47,409 bases of DNA, taken from Aromatoleum toluclasticum ATCC 700605 (lineage in GTDB: Bacteria; Pseudomonadota; Gammaproteobacteria; Burkholderiales; Rhodocyclaceae). Within the stretch, counting starts at the first letter, position 1. Every line of letters begins with the position of its first letter. This document shows, one piece after another, positions 25,815-35,172 of this stretch. The position numbers and the translations under genes are program-made. The notes beneath the pieces are model-generated. The model was not told the DNA's origin. It saw only the letters and a list, made by a program, of their open reading frames with translations, and made no database searches. The stretch covers positions 1 through 47,409 of the forward strand of contig NZ_KB899517.1 of NCBI RefSeq assembly GCF_000378245.1. The letters run 5' to 3'.

Positions 25815-27386
25815 ATGGAGCCCGTGGGCAAGACCGCTGCCCCAGTCGATGCCGATACGCTGCGCTTCAAGTACGACCAGGCCTTCGACAGGTGGATCAA
25901 GCGCTCGCAGGACCTTTTCGTGCTGTTCGGATGCGATTTCCGCGTCACCTACGCAAATCCGACTTTCTGCCGGACTTTCGGCGTCGCCCCCGAGGTGCTG
26001 CGCGAGGCCGGGTTCGACGGCCTCGGCCTCGCGCCGGATATGGCGGCCGTCTGGCGCATGTTGTTGCAGAAAGCGCTCGACGAAAGGCACGAGCACGTCG
26101 AGGAGCTGTCGCTGCCGACTCGCAACGGCGTGCGCTGCTACCGGTTGCGCATCGTTCCCGAGCTGCGTGTCGACGGTGAGGTCGAGGCGCTGTGGGTCGC
26201 CGGGCAGGACATCACCGAGATCCGCGGTACGGAGAGCGTGCTCGGCGAGACCGAGGCGCGTTTCAACGCAGTCGCCGCGAACGTCCCCGGCCTTGTCTTC
26301 CAGTTGTCGCTGCGCAAGCTCGACCGGTCGGTGGAGTTTCATTACGTCAGCGAGGGCGCCACCGCGCTGTGCGGTATCGCCCCCGAGCGCATCACGCTCG
26401 CTCCGGGCGAGTTCGTCGAGCTCATCCACCCCGACGACCGGGAAGCGTTCTTCCAGTCGATGCGCCTGTCGCTCAAGACGCTCGCGAACTGGACGTGGGA
26501 GGGGCGCCTGTCGGGCGGGCTGCGCGGCGAGCGCTGGGTGATCCTGCACGCGACGCCGCGTCGCGGGAACACGTGCAGCACGCTGTGGGACGGCATCATG
26601 CTCGACGTCACCGACAGCCGGCGCAACGCCGAGAAGCTGCGTCAGTCGGAAGAGTTCCTGCGCGATCTTTGCGTGCGTGTGGCGACCGTGCGCGAAGAGG
26701 AGAAGCAGGCGATCGCGCACGAAATTCACGACGAGCTCGGGCAGCTGCTGACGGCGCTGAAGCTGGACCTCTCGTGGATGCGCGAGAGCGACGGACTGAC
26801 GCCGATCGTTCGGTCCAAGGTGCAGCGCATGGAAAGCCTCACCGACGACATCCTGCACCGCGTCCGTGACATCGCCAGCACGCTGCGGCCGAAGGTGCTC
26901 GACCTGGGGCTGGCGGCGGCAATCGAGTGGCTGGCACAGGAATTCACGTACCGGACCGGCGCGGCCTGCCGTCTCGTGCTCGACGGCCTCGATCTGTGCG
27001 ACGGGCTCGACGGCGCAAGGACGACGGCGATTTTCCGCATCGTGCAGGAGTCGCTGACCAATGTCGCGCGTCATGCGCATGCGCGGCGGGTCGACATTTC
27101 GTTCGCCGCATGCGGAGCGGGGCTGCGGCTCGAGATCCGCGACGACGGTGCCGGGTTCGATCCGGAAGCGGTGCAGGTCAGCGGGATCGGGCTGAGCGGC
27201 ATACGGGAGCGCGCGGTCATTCTCGGCGCCGAGTTGCGCATCGACTCCGCGGCCAAGGCCGGCACGACGCTCGAGGTGGTAATCCCCGCTGCATCCTTGC
27301 GGCCGCCGGACACGCGCAAGGCGGCGCACCCGGCGAAGCGGAAGCGGGCGGCAAGGCGGCTTCGGGACGGCGGCGCGGCGGCCTGA
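25815..27386 (+). CDS. PAS-domain sensor histidine kinase (NarX/HisKA_3 type)
   Basis: A 523-residue soluble kinase without membrane segments. Two PAS-like domains (about 20-135 and 145-270) precede a HisKA_3 dimerisation domain with the phospho-His motif AHEIHDELGQ (His305) and a HATPase_c domain (about 390-490: IVQESLTNVARHA, IRDDGAGFD, GIGLSGIRERA). The cytoplasmic PAS domains suggest sensing of an intracellular hydrocarbon, alcohol or ketone. The C-terminus is Lys/Arg-rich. It is probably cotranscribed with the response regulator from the sigma-54 promoter at 25087. Confidence 0.9.
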   Translation: MEPVGKTAAPVDADTLRFKYDQAFDRWIKRSQDLFVLFGCDFRVTYANPTFCRTFGVAPEVLREAGFDGLGLAPDMAAVWRMLLQKALDERHEHVEELSLPTRNGVRCYRLRIVPELRVDGEVEALWVAGQDITEIRGTESVLGETEARFNAVAANVPGLVFQLSLRKLDRSVEFHYVSEGATALCGIAPERITLAPGEFVELIHPDDREAFFQSMRLSLKTLANWTWEGRLSGGLRGERWVILHATPRRGNTCSTLWDGIMLDVTDSRRNAEKLRQSEEFLRDLCVRVATVREEEKQAIAHEIHDELGQLLTALKLDLSWMRESDGLTPIVRSKVQRMESLTDDILHRVRDIASTLRPKVLDLGLAAAIEWLAQEFTYRTGAACRLVLDGLDLCDGLDGARTTAIFRIVQESLTNVARHAHARRVDISFAACGAGLRLEIRDDGAGFDPEAVQVSGIGLSGIRERAVILGAELRIDSAAKAGTTLEVVIPAASLRPPDTRKAAHPAKRKRAARRLRDGGAAA

Positions 27387-27543
27387 GCCGTCGCGGGCGT
27401 TCGCGAGGCGCGGGACTTCTCATCCCCGAGCACTGGATCGCGCGGCAGATGCGCCGCGGCGGCATTTGCGGGCGGCTTGTCCGGCAATGTCGCCTGCATA
27501 TGAACGCCCTTCGGATGCATAGGAAATTTCCGAGTCCGGCCTT

Positions 27544-27629
27544 CAGCGCTATCCGATCCGAAAGTCGGAATTCCGACTACAAAGAATCCGCCTTTTCCGA
27601 TTTTTTGCGTCTGGCCTCATCCCTATAGT
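27544..27629 (+). promoter_or_regulatory. Shared activator-type promoter element, copy 2 (SDR-ebd operon)
   Basis: In order: CAGCGCT (27544-27550), TCCGATCCG (27552-27560), the perfect 16-bp palindrome AGTCGGAATTCCGACT (27563-27578), TACAAAGAATC, TTCCGATTTTTT (27595-27606) and a -10-like TATAGT (27624-27629). TTCCGA occurs twice, 24 bp apart. GACTACA and TCCGAT lie 49 and 28 bp upstream of the hexamer, as in the other copies. Predicted start near 27636, giving a leader of about 50 bases. The remainder of 27387-27685 is non-coding. Confidence 0.72.
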
Positions 27630-27685
27630 GGTTCGTACCGACAGCGAATGCGCTGTTCGCGGCAAATCACGGACCGGGAGGTGTC

Positions 27686-28435
27686 ATGGCAGGACGTCTG
27701 GATGGAAAGGTGGCGATCGTGACCGGCGGCGGCGCCGGCATTGGTCGAAAGTTCTGTGTCGGGCTGGCATCGGAGGGGGCGCGCGTCGTCGTCGCGGACG
27801 TGGGTGACGTGTCCGGGACGCTTGCCGAAGTCGATGCGGCGCGAGGCACCGCGACCGGCGTTCGCGCGGACGTCTCAGATCCCGCCGATGTTGCGCGTCT
27901 GGTGAGGCACGCACTCGACACCTGCGGCCGCGTTGACGTTCTCGTCAATAACGCCGGCATCTATCCGACGCGGCCGATCGAGCAGATGAGCCTCGAGGAG
28001 TGGCGCAAGGTCATGGCCGTCAATCTCGACGGCGTCTTCCTGTGTGCGAAGGAAGTCATTCCGCACATGAAGCGCCAGGGTGGCGGGCGCATCGTCAATA
28101 TGAGCTCGACGACCTTCTTCATGGGCGTGCCGAATTTCTGCCACTACGTCGCGAGCAAGGGCGGCGTGGTGGGGTTCACGCGCGGGCTTGCCGGCGAGGT
28201 CGGCGAGTTCGGCATCACGGTGAATTGCATCGCGCCAGGGCTCACGAAGACCGACAGCGTCGAGGCCTCCCCGGTGATCCGGGAGACCTGGCAGATGCTC
28301 GTCGATGCGCAGGCGATCCACCGCAAGCAGGTACCGGACGACCTGCTCGGGCCGCTGCTCTTCCTCGCGTCCGACGATTCCGCGTTCGTGACCGGCCAGA
28401 CGCTGTGCGTCGACGGCGGCTGGACGCGGCACTGA
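27686..28435 (+). CDS. Short-chain dehydrogenase, 1-phenylethanol dehydrogenase-like
   Basis: A 249-residue classical SDR that should oxidise a secondary alcohol to a ketone with NAD+. The cofactor motif GGGAGIG is near residue 14-20, NNAG near 89, and the catalytic Ser-Tyr-Lys in SSTTFFMG and CHYVASKGG. The C-terminal half (EASPVIRET, LASDDSAFVTGQTLCVDGGWTRH) closely follows (S)-1-phenylethanol dehydrogenase of Aromatoleum as I remember it, including the end in RH. It leads the operon, directly before ebdA, so it fits oxidation of the Ebd product to acetophenone or an analogue. In the known cluster ped lies after ebdD. Confidence 0.85.
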   Translation: MAGRLDGKVAIVTGGGAGIGRKFCVGLASEGARVVVADVGDVSGTLAEVDAARGTATGVRADVSDPADVARLVRHALDTCGRVDVLVNNAGIYPTRPIEQMSLEEWRKVMAVNLDGVFLCAKEVIPHMKRQGGGRIVNMSSTTFFMGVPNFCHYVASKGGVVGFTRGLAGEVGEFGITVNCIAPGLTKTDSVEASPVIRETWQMLVDAQAIHRKQVPDDLLGPLLFLASDDSAFVTGQTLCVDGGWTRH

Positions 28436-28474
28436 GGCCCGGGCCGATCTTTCGTCAGTCAGGAGACGGATGCA

Positions 28475-31408
28475 ATGGATGAACGTGTGAAAACGGGTGC
28501 GGCCGCGAACGGCGCGTCGACGGTCGACGCGGGGCGGCGCAACTTTCTCAAGGGTAGCGGCGGGCTGGGCCTGTCGCTGTCGCTGCCGTCGTTCGCGACG
28601 GCGTTGGCGCCCGGCTTCGTCGGCGAGGCGCTGGCGGGGACCAAGGTGCCGGCCTACGCGAAGTGGGAGGACATCTACCGCAACGAATGGAAGTGGGACA
28701 AGGTCACCTGGGGCTCGCACCTGAACATCTGCTGGCCCCAGGGTTCGTGCAAGTTCTACGTCTATGTCCGCAACGGCATCGTCTGGCGCGAGGAGCAGGC
28801 GGCGCAGACGGCCGCGTGCAACGCCGACTACGTCGATTACAACCCGCTGGGCTGCCAGAAAGGCGCCGCCTTCAACAACAACCTCTACGGCGACGAGCGG
28901 ATCAAATATCCGCTCAAGCGCGTCGGCGAACGCGGTGAGGGCAAGTGGAAGCGCGTGAGCTGGGACGAGGCGACTGCGGACATCGCCGACGCGATCATCG
29001 ACGGCCTGGAAAGCCAGGGGTCGGACGCCTTCATCCTCGATTCGCCGCACGTGCATGCGGGCTCGGTCGCCAACTCCGGCGGCTACCGCATGACCTACCT
29101 GCTCGACGGCGTGTCGCCGGACAACAACGTCGACATCGGCGATACCTACACGGGGGCGTTCCACACCTTCGGCAAGATGCACATGGGGTATAGCGCGGAC
29201 AACCTGCTCGACTCCGAACTCATCTTCATGACCTGCAGCAACTGGTCGTACACCTATCCGACCGGTTACCACTTCATGACCGAGGCGCGCTACAAGGGCG
29301 CTGAAGTCGTGGTCGTCGCGCCCGACTTCAATCCGACGACCCCGGGCGCGGATATCCACGTGCCGGTCAAGGTGGGGCGCGATGCGGCATTCTGGCTCGG
29401 CCTGTGCCAGGTCATGATCGACGAGAAACTCATCGACCGCCAGTTCGTCAGCGAACAGACCGACCTGCCGCTGCTGGTGCGCAGCGACACCGGCAAATTC
29501 CTCAGCGCCGCCGACGTCGACGGCGGGCACGCGAAGCAGTTCTACGTCATCGACGAGAAGACCCGGGCGCTACGCCAGGCGCCGCGCGGCACGCTGCGGC
29601 AGGACGGCCCGGTGGCGCTCGAAGGGACCTTCAGCGCGAAGCTGCACGACGGCAAGACCGTCGAGGTGCGCCCGGTCTTCCAGCTGATGAAGGATCAGCT
29701 CGACAAGGAATTCACCCCCGAGAAGGCCAGCGCGAAGAGCGGCGCGCCGGTCTCGCTGATCCGCGAATTGGGACGCAAGGTCGCGAAAAAGCGCACGTTG
29801 AGCTACATCGGCTTCACCGCTGCGAAGAGCTACCACGGCGATCTCTTCGAACGCAGCATGTACCTCGCGATGGCCCTGAGCGGCAATTGGGGCAAGCCGG
29901 GCACCGGCTTCTACTCCTGGGCCTATGCCGAGGACAACATGTTCTTCCTCGCCGTGATGAACAAGCCGACGGCGCAGGGCGGCATGAACGAAATGGCCGA
30001 GATGCAGAAGTCGTTCCACGAACGACTGAAGAAGGAAGACCCGACCTCCACCGACGAGATGGCCGACATCGAGTTCACGAAGGCGGTGACCGTTGCGATG
30101 GGCGCGGTGCCGCCAGCGATGTGGCTGTACAACCACGCCGGCTACGACCAGCTCTACAACAACAAGGCATGGGCGGACCCGTCGCTGAAGACGACTTTCG
30201 GCGGCTACCTGAAGGAAGCGATCGACAAGGGTTGGTGGACGAAGGACCACCTGCGGCCGGCGCCGGACAAGACGCCGCAGGTCTATATGATGATTTCGCA
30301 CAACCCGATCCGGCGCAAACGCAGCGGCGCGAAGCTGTACCCGGAAGTGCTGTTCCCGAAGCTCAAGATGATCTTCGCGATGGAAGTGCGGATGTCGTCG
30401 TCGGCGATGTACGCGGACATCGTGCTGCCCTGTGCCTGGTATTACGAGAAGCACGAGATCACCACGCCCTGCAGCGGCAACCCGTTCTTCACCTTCGTCG
30501 ACCGCGCGGTCGCCCCTCCGGGCGAGTGCAAGGAGGAATGGGAAGGCATGGCGCTGATCCTGAAGAAGGTGGGCGAGCGCGCGAAGGCGAGGGGGCTGAC
30601 GGAATTCACCGACCACTACGGCAAGAAGCGGCGCTACGACGAGCTGTACAGCAAGTTCGTCATGGACGGTCACCTGCTGACCAACGAGGACTGCGTCAAG
30701 GAGATGGTGCAGATCAACGTCGCCGCCGACGTCTTCCCGAAGGGCTACACGTACGAGAAGTTGCGTAAGGAAGGTCAGGTCAAGTTCACGAGCCTCGGCC
30801 AGTCGGTCGCGAAGTACGCCTGCGGCAACGAATACGACCCGAACAAGCCCTTCTTCCCGCTGCGCTGGCACGTCGATGACCGGAAGGTGTATCCGACGCA
30901 CACGCGCCGGGCGCAGTTCTATTTCGATCACGACTGGTACCTGGAGGCCGGCGAGGCGCTGCCGACGCACAAGGATCCCCCGATGATGGGCGGCGACCAT
31001 CCGTTCCAGATCACCGGCGGGCACCCGCGCGTGAGTATCCATTCGGCGCACCTGACCAACGCCCACCTGTCGCGGCTGCATCGCGGGCAGCCGGTGATGC
31101 ACATGAACGACCACGATGCGGTGGCGCTCGGCATCAAGGACGGCGAGATGGCGAAGGTGTTCAACGACTTCGCCTCGTGCCAGATCATGGTGCGCACCGC
31201 GCCCAACATCCAGCCCAAGCAGTGCGTCGTCTATTTCTGGGAGGCGTACCAGTACAAGGACTGGAAGCCCTACGACATCCTGCTGCTCGGCATCCCGAAG
31301 GCACTGCATCTGGCGGGCGGCTACGAGCAGTTCCGCTACTACTACCTCAATGGAAGCCCGGCGCCGGCCACGGACCGCGGTGTCCGCGTGAGCATCGAAA
31401 AGGCGTAG
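28475..31408 (+). CDS. ebdA: Ethylbenzene dehydrogenase-like molybdopterin alpha subunit
   Basis: A 977-residue catalytic subunit of a type II DMSO-reductase-family enzyme. A twin-arginine signal (RRNFLKG, residues 21-27) predicts periplasmic export of the folded complex. The [4Fe-4S] FS0 ligands are visible as His82, Cys86, Cys92 and Cys127. DIGDTYTGAFHTFGKMH near residue 225 fits the molybdenum-ligand region, and GGDHPFQITGGHPRVS begins the C-terminal cofactor domain. Length and long stretches agree closely with EbdA of Aromatoleum (976 residues) as remembered. The known enzyme hydroxylates ethylbenzene with water to (S)-1-phenylethanol; propylbenzene or another alkylbenzene cannot be excluded. 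Confidence 0.92.
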   Translation: MDERVKTGAAANGASTVDAGRRNFLKGSGGLGLSLSLPSFATALAPGFVGEALAGTKVPAYAKWEDIYRNEWKWDKVTWGSHLNICWPQGSCKFYVYVRNGIVWREEQAAQTAACNADYVDYNPLGCQKGAAFNNNLYGDERIKYPLKRVGERGEGKWKRVSWDEATADIADAIIDGLESQGSDAFILDSPHVHAGSVANSGGYRMTYLLDGVSPDNNVDIGDTYTGAFHTFGKMHMGYSADNLLDSELIFMTCSNWSYTYPTGYHFMTEARYKGAEVVVVAPDFNPTTPGADIHVPVKVGRDAAFWLGLCQVMIDEKLIDRQFVSEQTDLPLLVRSDTGKFLSAADVDGGHAKQFYVIDEKTRALRQAPRGTLRQDGPVALEGTFSAKLHDGKTVEVRPVFQLMKDQLDKEFTPEKASAKSGAPVSLIRELGRKVAKKRTLSYIGFTAAKSYHGDLFERSMYLAMALSGNWGKPGTGFYSWAYAEDNMFFLAVMNKPTAQGGMNEMAEMQKSFHERLKKEDPTSTDEMADIEFTKAVTVAMGAVPPAMWLYNHAGYDQLYNNKAWADPSLKTTFGGYLKEAIDKGWWTKDHLRPAPDKTPQVYMMISHNPIRRKRSGAKLYPEVLFPKLKMIFAMEVRMSSSAMYADIVLPCAWYYEKHEITTPCSGNPFFTFVDRAVAPPGECKEEWEGMALILKKVGERAKARGLTEFTDHYGKKRRYDELYSKFVMDGHLLTNEDCVKEMVQINVAADVFPKGYTYEKLRKEGQVKFTSLGQSVAKYACGNEYDPNKPFFPLRWHVDDRKVYPTHTRRAQFYFDHDWYLEAGEALPTHKDPPMMGGDHPFQITGGHPRVSIHSAHLTNAHLSRLHRGQPVMHMNDHDAVALGIKDGEMAKVFNDFASCQIMVRTAPNIQPKQCVVYFWEAYQYKDWKPYDILLLGIPKALHLAGGYEQFRYYYLNGSPAPATDRGVRVSIEKA

Positions 31409-31438
31409 TGGTTCCCGGAACCGTCATTGGAGGCAAAC

Positions 31439-32497
31439 ATGGCTTACGTGCCAGGCGGCAGCAAGAAAGAACTGCGGAAGGCGGACCGACAACTCGCCAC
31501 GGTGATCGACCTGAACAAGTGTCTGGGTTGCCAGACCTGTTCGGTCGCCTGCAAGAATCTCTGGACCAAGCGCCCGGGGACCGAACACATGCGTTGGGCG
31601 AACGTCACGACCTATCCCGGCAAGGGCTACCCGCGCGACTACGAAAAGAAGGGCGGCGGATTCAGGGACGGCGAGCCGCAGCCGGGAAAGATCCCCTCGG
31701 TGATCGATAGCGGCGACAACTTCCAGTTCAACCACAACGAGGTGTACTACGAAGGCAAGGGCCAGAGCGTGCGGCTGCACCCGGTCAGCAACGTGACCGG
31801 CAAGGAGCCGGAGTGGGGCTACAACTGGGATGAGGACCAGGGTGGGGGCCAATGGCCCAATCCCTACTTCTTCTACTTCGCCCGCATGTGCAACCACTGC
31901 ACGAAGCCGGCCTGTCTAGAGGCCTGTCCGACCGGGGCGATCTTCAAGCGCGAGAAGGACGGCATCGTCCTCATCGACCAGGACCGCTGCAAGGGCCACC
32001 GCCACTGCGTCGAGGCCTGCCCGTACAAGGCGGTCTACTTCAACCCCGTGGCGCAGAAGAGCGAGAAATGCATCCTCTGCTTCCCGCGCATTGACAAGGG
32101 CATCGCCAACGCCTGCAACCGTCAATGCACCGGCCGTGTGCGTGCGTTCGGCTACCTCGACGATCGCGACAGCCAGGTGCACAAGTTGGTGGCCAAGTGG
32201 AAGGTCGCGCTGCCGCTGCACGCCGAGTACGGCACCGGCCCGAACGTCTTCTACGTGCCGCCGATGGGCGCACGCGGGTTCGGCTCCGATGGCGAGATCA
32301 CCGACGGCAGCCGCATTCCGCTCGACGTGCTGGAGGGCCTGTTCGGGCCGGAGGTCAGGCGGGTGCTCGACGTGCTGCGCACCGAGCGGGCAAAGATGAA
32401 GGCCGGCCAGGGTTCCGAGCTGATGGACATCCTGATCAGCAAGAAGTGGACGGACCGCTTCGGCGGCTTCACCAACGATCCGCTGACGCAATCCTGA
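31439..32497 (+). CDS. ebdB: Ethylbenzene dehydrogenase-like iron-sulfur beta subunit
   Basis: A 352-residue electron-transfer subunit, the same length as EbdB, from the ATG at 31439 behind TTGGAGG (an in-frame ATG at 31427 lacks a site). Four ferredoxin-type cysteine groups are seen: NKCLGCQTCSVACKN, MCNHCTKPACLEACP, DRCKGHRHCVEACP and SEKCILCFPR with ACNRQC. They bind one [3Fe-4S] and three [4Fe-4S] clusters in the family. It has no signal of its own and is exported with the alpha subunit. It passes electrons to the heme subunit encoded next. Confidence 0.94.
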   Translation: MAYVPGGSKKELRKADRQLATVIDLNKCLGCQTCSVACKNLWTKRPGTEHMRWANVTTYPGKGYPRDYEKKGGGFRDGEPQPGKIPSVIDSGDNFQFNHNEVYYEGKGQSVRLHPVSNVTGKEPEWGYNWDEDQGGGQWPNPYFFYFARMCNHCTKPACLEACPTGAIFKREKDGIVLIDQDRCKGHRHCVEACPYKAVYFNPVAQKSEKCILCFPRIDKGIANACNRQCTGRVRAFGYLDDRDSQVHKLVAKWKVALPLHAEYGTGPNVFYVPPMGARGFGSDGEITDGSRIPLDVLEGLFGPEVRRVLDVLRTERAKMKAGQGSELMDILISKKWTDRFGGFTNDPLTQS

Positions 32498-32516
32498 CCG
32501 CACCGGGAGACAAGAG

Positions 32517-33155
32517 ATGAAAGCGAAACGAATCGACGCGAGCAACGACGCGTTGCTCGATGCGGCCTCGCCGGTGTGGGCGGGAGCCGAGGGCGAAAGT
32601 GTGAGCATGGCGCCGACGCCGCTGATGTTGGTGAAAGAGGTGTCGCCGTTTCTTGCGCTGAGCCAGGATCACGGCGCGGTCACGAGCCTGCGGGCGGCCG
32701 CGCTGCACAACGGCGGCATGCTGGCGATCCGGCTGCAGTGGGCAGCGCCGAAGCATGATCGGATCGTCGACCTCGACTCCTTCGTCGATGGCGCGGCCGT
32801 GATGTTCCCGGTCGTGCGCGGCGCGCCGGCGGCGACGATGGGCGCACGTGGCAAGCCGACCAACGCCTGGTACTGGAAGGCGAACACGCCCGCGCCGTAT
32901 GAGGTCGTTGCCGAGGGCTTCGCATCGGTGCAGCGGCTCGCGGGCCGCAGCGACCTCAAGGCAGCGGCGCATTACCGCGACGGGCAATGGAACCTCGTGC
33001 TCGGGCGTTCGCTCGGCAAGGCCGACGGGCTGGTGAAGCTCGAGGCGGGCGGCAGCACGAAGATCGCCTTCGCGGTGTGGAGTGGCGGCAATTCCGAGCG
33101 CTCGGGGCGCAAGTCGTTCTCGGGCGAATTCGTCGATTTCGAGATTCTCAAGTGA
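32517..33155 (+). CDS. ebdC: Ethylbenzene dehydrogenase-like heme b gamma subunit
   Basis: A 212-residue subunit of the family of periplasmic heme-b gamma subunits (EbdC, DdhC, SerC type). Known members bind heme with axial Met and Lys; a Met followed by Lys (TMGARGKPTNAWYWKA) lies in the matching central region, and the C-terminal beta-sandwich ends KSFSGEFVDFEIL. There is no cleavable signal, consistent with co-export. GGGAGACAAGAG precedes the ATG. It would pass electrons to a periplasmic acceptor such as a cytochrome c not encoded here. Confidence 0.9.
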   Translation: MKAKRIDASNDALLDAASPVWAGAEGESVSMAPTPLMLVKEVSPFLALSQDHGAVTSLRAAALHNGGMLAIRLQWAAPKHDRIVDLDSFVDGAAVMFPVVRGAPAATMGARGKPTNAWYWKANTPAPYEVVAEGFASVQRLAGRSDLKAAAHYRDGQWNLVLGRSLGKADGLVKLEAGGSTKIAFAVWSGGNSERSGRKSFSGEFVDFEILK

Positions 33156-33166
33156 GCGTGGATGCC

Positions 33167-33841
33167 ATGAACAGCCCGATCGAGTTGTGTCCCCGTGACG
33201 ACCGCCGCGCGAGCGCGGCGCGGTCGCAGTTTTACAAGATCCTGAGCGGCGTTTTCAACTATCCGGCGGATGCGGCGCAGTCCGATTTCGTGCGGCGCGG
33301 TGCCGCAGAGGCGCTGCGCGATGCAGCCGCCGGGCTGCCGTTTCTCGTTCCGGCTGTCGCGATGCTGGGTGACGCGGGCGGCGGCGACGTCGTCGAGGCC
33401 GGCGACGAAGATGTCGCGCTCGCCTACACCAGTCTGTTCGACAACTGCGGCGGCCGTCCGGCGGTGCCGCTGCACGAGAAGGACTATGTGCAGCGCGACA
33501 CCAAGCAGGTGTGGGAAGAGCTGATCCGCTTCTACGAGCACTTCGGGCTCGGCTACGACCTGAAGGCGAGCGGGGAATGGCCCGATCACCTCGGCACCGA
33601 GCTCCAGTTCCTGCACTACCTGACTTTTCTCGAAACCGGCGCGCCCGACGACGCGGCCGGGACCTACGCTGCCGCGGCGGGCGACTTCCTCGAGCGGCAT
33701 CTGGCGAACTGGGTGCCGAAGTTCGCCGACAACCTCGCCGGCAAGGCGGAAGGCGCGGCCTATGTCGCGCTCGCGCAGGTTCTCGTGCAATTCGTCGCCG
33801 GTGAGGTGGAATGGAACCGCAGCCGCCGGGCGCTGCAATAG
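33167..33841 (+). CDS. ebdD: Molybdoenzyme-specific chaperone (EbdD/TorD-like)
   Basis: A 224-residue helical cytosolic protein of the TorD/NarJ/DdhD family that escorts the alpha subunit and helps molybdenum cofactor insertion before Tat export. The typical core is YTSLFDNCGGRPAVPLHEKDY around residue 92, followed by YEHFGLGYD and WPDHLGTELQFLHYL. Gene order A-B-C-D matches ebd. A GTG at 33152 that overlaps the ebdC stop is an in-frame alternative (229 residues). Confidence 0.88.
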   Translation: MNSPIELCPRDDRRASAARSQFYKILSGVFNYPADAAQSDFVRRGAAEALRDAAAGLPFLVPAVAMLGDAGGGDVVEAGDEDVALAYTSLFDNCGGRPAVPLHEKDYVQRDTKQVWEELIRFYEHFGLGYDLKASGEWPDHLGTELQFLHYLTFLETGAPDDAAGTYAAAAGDFLERHLANWVPKFADNLAGKAEGAAYVALAQVLVQFVAGEVEWNRSRRALQ

Positions 33842-33868
33842 GCGCGATCCTCGAGTGGGGGCAAGGGA

Positions 33869-35059
33869 GTGACGAACGTGGCAAACGACAAGATTCAGGT
33901 GATCGGCGTGGGAATGGTCAAGTTCGCCAAGCCGGGGGCTCACGAGCCCTACGAGGTCATGGCCGCGAAAGCGATCCGCGCGGCGCTGGCCGATGCCGGC
34001 ATCGACTGCGCGGACGTCGGCCAGGCGTATGCGAGTTACGTGTTCGGGGACAGCGCGTGCGGGCAGCACGCCCTCTACAAGGTCGGCATGACCGGCATCC
34101 CGGTGGTCAACGTCAACAACAACTGCTCGTCGGGCTCGTCCGCGTTGATGCTCGCGCGCCAGGCGGTGATGGCCGGCGTGGTCGATTGCGCGCTGGCCTT
34201 CGGCTTCGACGAAATGCAGCCCGGGGCGATCGCGCCCAAGTGGACCGACCGGACTGCACCGCTGCTCGAACTGGAGCGCGTGCTCGAGGATCTGGTGCCG
34301 GGCGTGGCCGAAGCCCCGAACGCGCTGCGGCTTTTCGGTTCTGCGGCGCGGGCCTATATCGACCGGAGCGGCGCCGACCCGGACATCTTCGCCAAGGTCG
34401 CGGTGAAGACGCGCAACCATGCGCTGCGCAATCCGCTGGCCATCTTCGACAAGCCGATCACCGTGGCCGAGGTGCTCGCGTCGCCCGTGATCTTCGCGCC
34501 CTACCTGACGCGCCTGGAGGCCTGCCCGCCGTCGTGCGGGGCAGCCGCGGCGGTCGTCTGCAGCGAAGCGTTCGCCCGCGCGCGGGGACTTGGCCGCGGC
34601 GTGAAGATCCGCGCCCAGGCGATGACGACGGACAGGATGGCGCGCCTGGACAACCCCATCGATCTGGCCGGCGCCGACATGACGCGCAACGCCGCGCGCC
34701 AGGTCTACGAGCAGGCCGGCATCGGCCCCGACGACATCCACGTCGTCGAACTGCACGACTGCTTCACGTCCAACGAGGTCATTACCTACGAGGGGCTCGG
34801 CCTGTGCGGGGAAGGGGAGGCCGAGCGCATGATCAATGACGCCGACAACACCTACGGCGGGAAATACGTCGTCAATCCTTCCGGCGGGCTCATGTCCAAG
34901 GGGCACCCGTTGGGGGCGACGGGGCTCGCGCAATGCACCGAGCTAGTCACGCAGTTGCGCGGGGAGGCGGGGCCTCGGCAGGTACACGGCGCGCGTCTCG
35001 CGCTCCAGCACAACCTGGGGCTGGGGGGAGCGTGCGTGGTGACCCTCTACGAGCGCTGA
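33869..35059 (+). CDS. Thiolase (SCP-x/TioL type)
   Basis: A 396-residue thiolase starting at GTG behind GGCAAGGGA. The acyl-accepting Cys86 lies in NVNNNCSSGSSA; His-containing ELHDCFTSNE and the closing GGLMSKGHPLGATG and LQHNLGLGGACVVT are typical of the SCP-x/lipid-transfer branch. Located right after ebdD, it should cleave the beta-ketoacyl-CoA made by the AcsA-like ligase, for example benzoylacetyl-CoA to benzoyl-CoA and acetyl-CoA. A gene of this type (tioL) is proposed for the p-hydroxyacetophenone pathway. Confidence 0.88.
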   Translation: MTNVANDKIQVIGVGMVKFAKPGAHEPYEVMAAKAIRAALADAGIDCADVGQAYASYVFGDSACGQHALYKVGMTGIPVVNVNNNCSSGSSALMLARQAVMAGVVDCALAFGFDEMQPGAIAPKWTDRTAPLLELERVLEDLVPGVAEAPNALRLFGSAARAYIDRSGADPDIFAKVAVKTRNHALRNPLAIFDKPITVAEVLASPVIFAPYLTRLEACPPSCGAAAAVVCSEAFARARGLGRGVKIRAQAMTTDRMARLDNPIDLAGADMTRNAARQVYEQAGIGPDDIHVVELHDCFTSNEVITYEGLGLCGEGEAERMINDADNTYGGKYVVNPSGGLMSKGHPLGATGLAQCTELVTQLRGEAGPRQVHGARLALQHNLGLGGACVVTLYER

Positions 35060-35172
35060 ACGGGCATCGTCGCCCGCGGCGCGCAGCGACTCGTATCGCA
35101 CGGATCAGCGCATATGCGGATGATGATCGAATAGATTCCGGCTGTACAACGTCTCCTCCCCGCCGGGATTTT

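Noticed and set aside
28721-28860. Unusual Fe-S spacing H-x3-C-x5-C-x34-C in the alpha subunit
   Set aside because: First taken as an anomaly, but it agrees with EbdA as remembered, so it is a family trait.
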